Positions 34,710 to 39,437 of a DNA stretch of 39,437 nucleotides are shown here, piece after piece. The DNA is from Deltaproteobacteria bacterium (GTDB lineage Bacteria; Myxococcota_A; Polyangia; JAAYKL01): the NCBI GenBank assembly GCA_016936575.1, contig JAFGXQ010000076.1:1-39437 (forward strand). The letters run 5' to 3'. How positions within the stretch are numbered: the first letter of the stretch is position 1; the number at the start of each line of letters is the position of its first letter. Below the pieces are notes generated by a model. It was not told the DNA's origin, did not search any database, and was given only the letters and a program-made list of their open reading frames with translations. Position numbers and translations under genes: made by a program.

Positions 34710-36077
34710 CTAATTCTGAGCGTCCGTCGTCCATCCTGCGAGCCAGTTGTCATCGGCAGACACACCGCCGATGTAATCGACTACATCAAAGAAGGGAAGC
34801 GCAGGTACGCTGCCGGCACCCAACGCCGAACCAGTTGATACAACACCGTCCAGAATGTTCGCCTGGGCAGCCACTTCGGCATTGCCGGTTCCCGCATTCC
34901 AGGTGTCCGAAACCACCGTGGTGGGAGTTTCGTCTTCGTCTACGATGAAGTTGGTTGTGCAGTTCACAATGGAATTATTGATAACTACTTCGCCCGCTAC
35001 CGCGTGAGCAACCGTGTCGCCGTCCATATCCACACAGCCTTCACCGAAATTACTTACGATTGCGTTGTGAATGGTTACTTTCGTTCCTTCTCGCAGCAAC
35101 ATACCGATGTCGCTGTTGTCGCCGCCGGAACCAATCAACGTGATGTTAGACAATACCGGGTTGGATACCGGTGACAGGGTGTTGTTCTCCGCATTATTAT
35201 CGGCTTCAATTCCCTGATCGCCTGCGTCTGCAGATTGTACCACTACCAGAAACTGACCTCTACCTCTCCAACCGTCAGTCCAGTCGAGGTTGTCGTCACC
35301 GATGCCGGTCAGATATACGTGTTTGAAGTTACAGGTTCCGCCGAAGAATTCAATTCCGTCATCTGCATTCATATGAACCTGAATGTGATCAACAAGCGTA
35401 CCCGCACCAACTCCCTGGAAGGCAATACCATTGAGCTCGTTGTCGGTGCTGATCAGCTGACCGGCAAATTCAACTCGTACATACTGAAGAACACCGCTGC
35501 TGTCAGCATCGTCACTACCACCGTAGAAACCGGTTCCGCCTTCGCCGGATGCTTCACAGGGCGCTTCATCACAACCATTGATGGTCGCACGACCATTGAT
35601 AATCAGACCGCCCCAGTCGCCGCGGGCACGGGAGCCCGGCGCTTTGGAAGATGTCATCACGATGGGCGCTTCTGCAGTACCTTGCGCCATGATTTTGGAA
35701 CCGCGGCGAATGACCAGCATGCCCATGGTGGCAGACTCACCCAGAATGGTGGTACCGGCATCGATTGTCAATATGGTCTCATTAACATCATCACCGATAA
35801 AGACGCCGCCGCGCAATACATAGGTATAGTCGGCAGTCCAATGTTGATCTTCAACATATGTACCTGAAACAATACATGTCATCGTGGTCGCGTCACATTC
35901 GGTCGCCGGCTCAACGTCCGTATCGGAATCGGAATCCGTATCGGTGTCGGTATCACCATCTGCATCGCCGTCTGTACTTGCTTCATCATCATCTTCGTCA
36001 CCACATCCGACAACAGTCAGACCGGCGGTCAAGGTGAAAAGCAACAGCATCATAATGTTCCATTTGATTTTTGACAT
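34710..36077 (-). CDS. Beta-helix lipoprotein heading the TonB2 operon
   Basis: A 455-residue lipoprotein. Signal peptide with lipobox VVGC, lipidated Cys25, then an acidic run (GDEDDDE) and a Thr/Ser/Asp-rich linker (27-58, TDTDTDSDSDTD). Residues ~80-440 are repetitive and Gly/Asp/Asn-rich with right-handed parallel beta-helix character: GDWGGLIINGRATING (153-168), GTGFYGGSDD (181-190), VDHIQVHMNADDGIEFFGG (229-247), DDNLDWTDGW (261-270), GMLLREGT. The family recurs in marine and environmental bacteria near TonB-dependent receptors; no activity is known to me. Acidic residues after the Cys resemble surface-export signals of Bacteroidota lipoproteins. A strong GGGAGGA ribosome site and Pho-box-like operator lie upstream. 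Confidence 0.85.
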   Translation of the reverse strand: MSKIKWNIMMLLLFTLTAGLTVVGCGDEDDDEASTDGDADGDTDTDTDSDSDTDVEPATECDATTMTCIVSGTYVEDQHWTADYTYVLRGGVFIGDDVNETILTIDAGTTILGESATMGMLVIRRGSKIMAQGTAEAPIVMTSSKAPGSRARGDWGGLIINGRATINGCDEAPCEASGEGGTGFYGGSDDADSSGVLQYVRVEFAGQLISTDNELNGIAFQGVGAGTLVDHIQVHMNADDGIEFFGGTCNFKHVYLTGIGDDNLDWTDGWRGRGQFLVVVQSADAGDQGIEADNNAENNTLSPVSNPVLSNITLIGSGGDNSDIGMLLREGTKVTIHNAIVSNFGEGCVDMDGDTVAHAVAGEVVINNSIVNCTTNFIVDEDETPTTVVSDTWNAGTGNAEVAAQANILDGVVSTGSALGAGSVPALPFFDVVDYIGGVSADDNWLAGWTTDAQN

Positions 36078-36139
36078 TTTGGTTATCCTCCCTGGATAAG
36101 TACCTTTTGGTAAGGTGTTGTTTGCAATTTCTGGGTATG

Positions 36140-36184
36140 AATCTAGGCGTTAAATATGACAAAAAAATGAAGGGTTGATGACAA
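36140..36184 (-). promoter_or_regulatory. Pho-box-like operator and promoter of the lipoprotein-TonB2 operon
   Basis: Read on the minus strand, three heptamers TTGTCAT (36184-36178), CCTTCAT (36173-36167) and TTGTCAT (36162-36156) are separated by 4-nt spacers, so they recur every 11 bp. This is the spacing of PhoB/OmpR-family direct repeats, and TTGTCAT differs from the E. coli Pho-box half-site CTGTCAT at one base. A -10-like TAGATT (36145-36140) lies 10 nt beyond the last repeat, as in activator-dependent Pho promoters lacking a -35. The repeats are directly downstream of the regulator gene stop. Confidence 0.7.
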
Positions 36185-36186
36185 CT

Positions 36187-36939
36187 TCAAAACAAGTCGT
36201 TTACGTTTGTGTAACCTTGCTCCTGAGTATGGGTATGAGACGCTTTTCGAGTCGGTTTTGTATGCTGACAAATCCGATACCCCACCCCCTGAACCGTCTC
36301 CAGCTCCACCTTGGCTTCGCCCATCTTCTTTCGAAGTGTGCGAATATGCGCATCCACCGTTCTATCCAGCACCACCGCGTCCGTGCCCCATACGGTTTCA
36401 ATAATCTGTTCCCGCTTCAGCACGTGGCCACCGGCGCCCACCAACACAGCCAGCAATTTGAATTCCAGTTTCGTCAGGCGCAGGGGCACCGAATCGACCC
36501 ACGCGCGATGACTTCGCGTATCGAGCCGAATAACACCATTGGTCAACAAGGGTTTCGGTGCGGCATTTTTTGTGCGACGCAATATAGCTTTCATTCGAAG
36601 CACAAACTCCCGTCCACTGAACGGTTTCACCACATAGTCGGTCGCGCCCAGCGACAGCCCCACCACCCGATCCACTTCAGATGACAGCCTCGACAAAAAA
36701 ACCAGAGGAATATGGGCGGTAGACTCATCGTACATCAACACACGGCAAAGCTCAGTTCCCGACATGTCAGGCAATTCAATTTCGGTCACGATAATGTCAA
36801 ACGGCACACCGGCTACCCGGCGCAGACACTCTTCGCCGGAGTGACATCCCACGCAGAAAAAACCCGCCCCGTTTAATAACGCTTTAATATCATTTACTGT
36901 TGCTTCATCACTATCCACAACGAGAATTTTGGAGGTCAT
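36187..36939 (-). CDS. PhoB/OmpR-type response regulator with atypical receiver
   Basis: 250 residues: receiver domain (~1-120) and winged-helix DNA-binding domain (~132-228, LTKLEFKLLAVLVGAGGHVLKREQIIETVWG, RTVDAHIRTLRKKMG, ETVQGVGYRI). The normal phospho-acceptor Asp is Glu53 (IIVTEIELPDMSG), and the acidic pair near the N-terminus is broken (VVDSDEA: Asp9 then Ser10). The conserved Ser (FLSRLS) and Lys (DYVVKPFSG) remain. This suggests phosphorylation-independent activity. GGAG is ~8 nt upstream. It lies just upstream of the operator of the TonB2 operon, its likely target. No kinase gene adjoins it. The C-terminal 20 residues (SHTHTQEQGYTNVNDLF) extend past the domain. Confidence 0.93.
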   Translation of the reverse strand: MTSKILVVDSDEATVNDIKALLNGAGFFCVGCHSGEECLRRVAGVPFDIIVTEIELPDMSGTELCRVLMYDESTAHIPLVFLSRLSSEVDRVVGLSLGATDYVVKPFSGREFVLRMKAILRRTKNAAPKPLLTNGVIRLDTRSHRAWVDSVPLRLTKLEFKLLAVLVGAGGHVLKREQIIETVWGTDAVVLDRTVDAHIRTLRKKMGEAKVELETVQGVGYRICQHTKPTRKASHTHTQEQGYTNVNDLF

Positions 36940-37100
36940 TCATGTTCTCCTTCGCTAAAATTAGTAAGACTGTAATTCCACGAAGAGACAAAAACGCGCC
37001 AACTTTGTAACAACTGTGTGAGAATATCGCCCGGAAATCTGACAAAAATGAATATTTGCCAAAATGGTAACCAAAACTGAGTTCTCAGTTCAGCGATGCA

Positions 37101-39437
37101 TCAGAATGTTGAAATCATCTGAGTGGCATCCAGATAATCGGCAATGGGCAGGTCCAGCGATTCCCATGTGGACAAATATTTTCGAATCATTTCTTCGGCT
37201 TGCGTTTTCTGTCCGAGCGCCAGGTACACATCTCCCAGTCGCTTCATGGCGGTGATGGAGGCCACAGGACAGTTTACTCGAAATAGCGGATCTTTTTCGA
37301 TAACCTCATACAATGCCGATGCATCATCAAATTTCTTCTGTGCTCGCAACGCATCGGCGGCAAACATGGCTTCATTTCGTTTTGAAGCCGCCGTGGCGGG
37401 TGTAATCAGTACCCGGTTGAGAATTGAATCATACCGCCTGCACACATAATCAGACGCAAGCTGAAAAATCGAAGAAGTGGTTTGCTTGCAAAACGCCTGT
37501 TGGTCACCTTTCGCAATCGCGCTTACGATTTCGGCGGCTTCGGGAATATATCGATGGGAAATGTCGAGCATCTCTACTTCGTCCAGCCATTTTGCGGCCA
37601 GTAATGCATCATTTGTGATCAGAACAGAGTACATGGAATCCGCCACGGTCTCGCGAATCCGTTTTTCAATCTTCAGCTCTGTTCCCTCAAGCATGCTGTC
37701 GAGCAGTTCCAGTTTTTTTCGCAGTCCTTCCTTGAGCCACCCCGATGCCTCGAGCGCCAACGCGGTCTTCTGAAAAGTGCTGTTGGACCGTCGCGCCCAA
37801 ATCAATGCCGAAGCGGCATCCCGATGGGCCATTTCTGTCGCGAAAAACAACCCTCCCAGAATCGGCTCTTCCGCTCCGTATCGCCCCACCATCCGCTGCA
37901 GCCACGTTTTTCCCTCCTGCGAATTCACCCCCTGAAGAAACATTACATCCATATTGGCGTAAAACCCATGGGCATCGTCCTTTTCCATGTTCTGAAAGAT
38001 ATAGGCCAACGCGGTGGACGGGTTGTCCCCCAACGAGGAATCGAGCGCACATTCGTACCGCTGCCAGAAGGTGTCCATGCGCTGACAGATGGTTCCCTGT
38101 CCCAGTTGACAAGCGCTTCGATTCGGCAGCAGCGGAAACAACGCCGTCACAAACGGTTGCTCGCTATCGAAAATCCGACAGGCGGATTCCGACAGGGGGG
38201 CATCCAGCGGCAACACCAGCTGCTTCCACAATTCATTTATGGCAACGTTGTCGGTCGGCCTGTACTTCGCAAACGGATGCTGGGACAAACAAGCGCTGGG
38301 GGGCATGGCCACCGCGCATTCAATATATCTGTCCAGTTCCCGAAAAAACAACCGTTCATTGGTATCTGGCATCTGCGCCGTTGCATTTTTAAACCGATAG
38401 AGCAACCCCTGACTGGACAATGCCCGAAACGCCGTTTCCGTAAGCCGGCGCTGCAACCCGACAGGGTCAGCCAGGTGCCCCGGTCTTTCCTCCTGCAAAA
38501 ACAGATGAAGTTGCCAGGTAACCGATTCAATCGCTTTCTCGTAGCCGAGTGCGGTTTCCTCAGCCGAGAAAACAACCTCTCCTTCGTCATCGCTCATCGA
38601 CAGGCGAATCTGCCAATTCGGGTTCTGCGTTGCAGTGACAGTCACGATGTACCGGTTCGGATGTCGTGAAAATGTCGATGTCATTGTCGGGTGCGATGTG
38701 ACCGAAATCAGCGGGTCTGTCTGCAAATGAAGTTTCAGCAACGATGCAACCGCATGCTGCTCCCACGCGTTATCCGCAGCGACCCCGTCCACTGTAACGG
38801 AACGAACAAAAATCTCCGCCGGTCCCTGTACCCCGCTTTTCCAAACACCGAGCGACACCACGAACAACATCGCGATGACCGCGCTCAACAAAGAAACCAC
38901 GCCCACTCTCGTTTTAAACCACGATACGCGTGGACGGTTGCTGTGGGAAGAACCGGTAACCGGCTGCGCGAATGCCCGTTGCGATGCCGAATCCTCACCG
39001 CGCCGGTTTCCCGGTTCATCAGTTGATGCCGTCATAGGTGCCGAAAATTCAGATGAATCAATGGCGGAAACCAACTCAGAACGAATCACACTTGAAATTA
39101 CCTTTACGTATTCCGGACCCGCCAGCTCCCTCAAAAACGACAGCGCGCTCTGATACCGGTGCTTGGGGTCTTTGTGGAACACTTTTTCGAAGACTCGATT
39201 GAGATGCGGGGGCAACCCGGGATTAATCGTCAGGGGCGCCTGCGGCATCTCCACCATCACCGCTGCGGTAATCTGGTGGATGCTCTCATAATCAAAAATC
39301 GGCCGTCGCAGCAGCAACTCATATGCGATAATCCCCAGCGCGTATACGTCGGCGCGTCCATCGAGCTCTTTTCCCATAATCTGTTCGGGCGACATGTACA
39401 TCGGCGTTCCCACCACTTCGCCCGCCCGGGTAATGCG
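37101..39437 (-). CDS. Membrane-anchored Ser/Thr protein kinase (N-terminus beyond the window)
   Basis: The coding frame runs off the window edge, leaving 778 C-terminal residues. Visible first is the end of the activation loop and the kinase C-lobe: VVGTPMYMSPEQ (APE-type motif) and GRADVYALGIIAYELL, to about residue 105. The HRD and DFG motifs lie outside. A Ser/Asp-rich linker leads to a transmembrane helix (GVVSLLSAVIAMLFVVSLGVW, about residues 175-195). The remaining ~580 residues are an extracytoplasmic part with scattered Cys pairs and helical, TPR-like segments towards the end (AADALRAQKKFDDASALYEV). This kinase-TM-large sensor layout is common in Myxococcota. It ends 161 nt upstream of the response-regulator gene on the same strand. 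Confidence 0.92.
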   Translation of the reverse strand, partial: RITRAGEVVGTPMYMSPEQIMGKELDGRADVYALGIIAYELLLRRPIFDYESIHQITAAVMVEMPQAPLTINPGLPPHLNRVFEKVFHKDPKHRYQSALSFLRELAGPEYVKVISSVIRSELVSAIDSSEFSAPMTASTDEPGNRRGEDSASQRAFAQPVTGSSHSNRPRVSWFKTRVGVVSLLSAVIAMLFVVSLGVWKSGVQGPAEIFVRSVTVDGVAADNAWEQHAVASLLKLHLQTDPLISVTSHPTMTSTFSRHPNRYIVTVTATQNPNWQIRLSMSDDEGEVVFSAEETALGYEKAIESVTWQLHLFLQEERPGHLADPVGLQRRLTETAFRALSSQGLLYRFKNATAQMPDTNERLFFRELDRYIECAVAMPPSACLSQHPFAKYRPTDNVAINELWKQLVLPLDAPLSESACRIFDSEQPFVTALFPLLPNRSACQLGQGTICQRMDTFWQRYECALDSSLGDNPSTALAYIFQNMEKDDAHGFYANMDVMFLQGVNSQEGKTWLQRMVGRYGAEEPILGGLFFATEMAHRDAASALIWARRSNSTFQKTALALEASGWLKEGLRKKLELLDSMLEGTELKIEKRIRETVADSMYSVLITNDALLAAKWLDEVEMLDISHRYIPEAAEIVSAIAKGDQQAFCKQTTSSIFQLASDYVCRRYDSILNRVLITPATAASKRNEAMFAADALRAQKKFDDASALYEVIEKDPLFRVNCPVASITAMKRLGDVYLALGQKTQAEEMIRKYLSTWESLDLPIADYLDATQMISTF

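Noticed and set aside
35895..35990. Short tandem repeats of GTATCGG-type sequence
   Set aside because: They encode the Thr/Asp/Ser linker of the beta-helix lipoprotein; low-complexity coding sequence.
37020..37065. Possible second Pho-box-like site (TTCAT and TTGTCAG on the minus strand) upstream of the regulator
   Set aside because: The spacing between the half-sites is 2 bp shorter than in the operator at 36156-36184 and only one half-site is good; autoregulation cannot be claimed.

Overview
The window comes from a Gram-negative, didermic bacterium: it encodes two ExbB/ExbD/TonB energy-transduction sets, a TonB-dependent receptor, OmpA-type peptidoglycan-binding proteins, an LptF/G permease and two lipoproteins. 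A Hanks-type Ser/Thr kinase with a membrane anchor and large C-terminal sensor part, an OmpA protein with TSP3 repeats and a DUF4398-OmpA lipoprotein fit the former Deltaproteobacteria (Myxococcota/Bradymonadota-like) best. That placement is an inference from gene content only. I saw no rRNA, tRNA, CRISPR array, integrase or transposase; apart from two copies of a short palindromic repeat the window looks chromosomal and vertically inherited.

Region 1 (1-7350): surface-sugar and housekeeping genes. gmd and fcl (+) make GDP-L-fucose; on the other strand are ugd (UDP-glucuronate), folE (GTP cyclohydrolase I), a DUF2203 gene abutting a NifU-like Fe-S scaffold gene, a fold-type I aminotransferase, a YbgC-like thioesterase and a 57-residue small protein with a near-perfect ribosome site. 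Two 72-73-nt palindromic repeats (3801-3872, 6490-6562) sit in intergenic gaps.

Region 2 (7632-11770): exbB-exbD-tonB (set 1) followed by its own promoter and an OmpA/TSP3 porin-like protein. With divergent ybgC next door this resembles a Tol-Pal locus in outline, but with TonB in place of TolA and no TolB.

Region 3 (11757-21494, all -): two envelope-lipid operons. rnr-OMP(DUF6029-like)-EI24-plsC is tightly coupled, with start and stop codons overlapping at two junctions; psd-methyltransferase-lptF/G follows from its own strong promoter. The methyltransferase carries a ~400-residue acidic disordered N-terminal extension.

Region 4 (21586-26343): a soluble triple-PAS histidine kinase, a DUF4398/OmpA lipoprotein, a small membrane protein with an extended -10 promoter and TTG start, and two tentative tiny ORFs.

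Region 5 (26344-36939, all -): the most interesting locus. A PhoB/OmpR-type regulator, whose phospho-acceptor Asp is replaced by Glu (E53), lies directly upstream of three 7-mers phased at 11 bp that look like a Pho-box. Behind them is an eight-gene operon: beta-helix lipoprotein, DUF3450 protein, TtpC-like ExbB paralogue, ExbB2, ExbD2, TonB2, TPR protein and a 1045-residue TonB-dependent receptor. The core resembles the Vibrio TonB2/TtpC system; coupling it to one receptor, one predicted surface lipoprotein and one atypical regulator suggests a dedicated, self-contained outer-membrane transport or lipoprotein-display system. The window ends inside a Ser/Thr protein kinase gene (37101 to edge).
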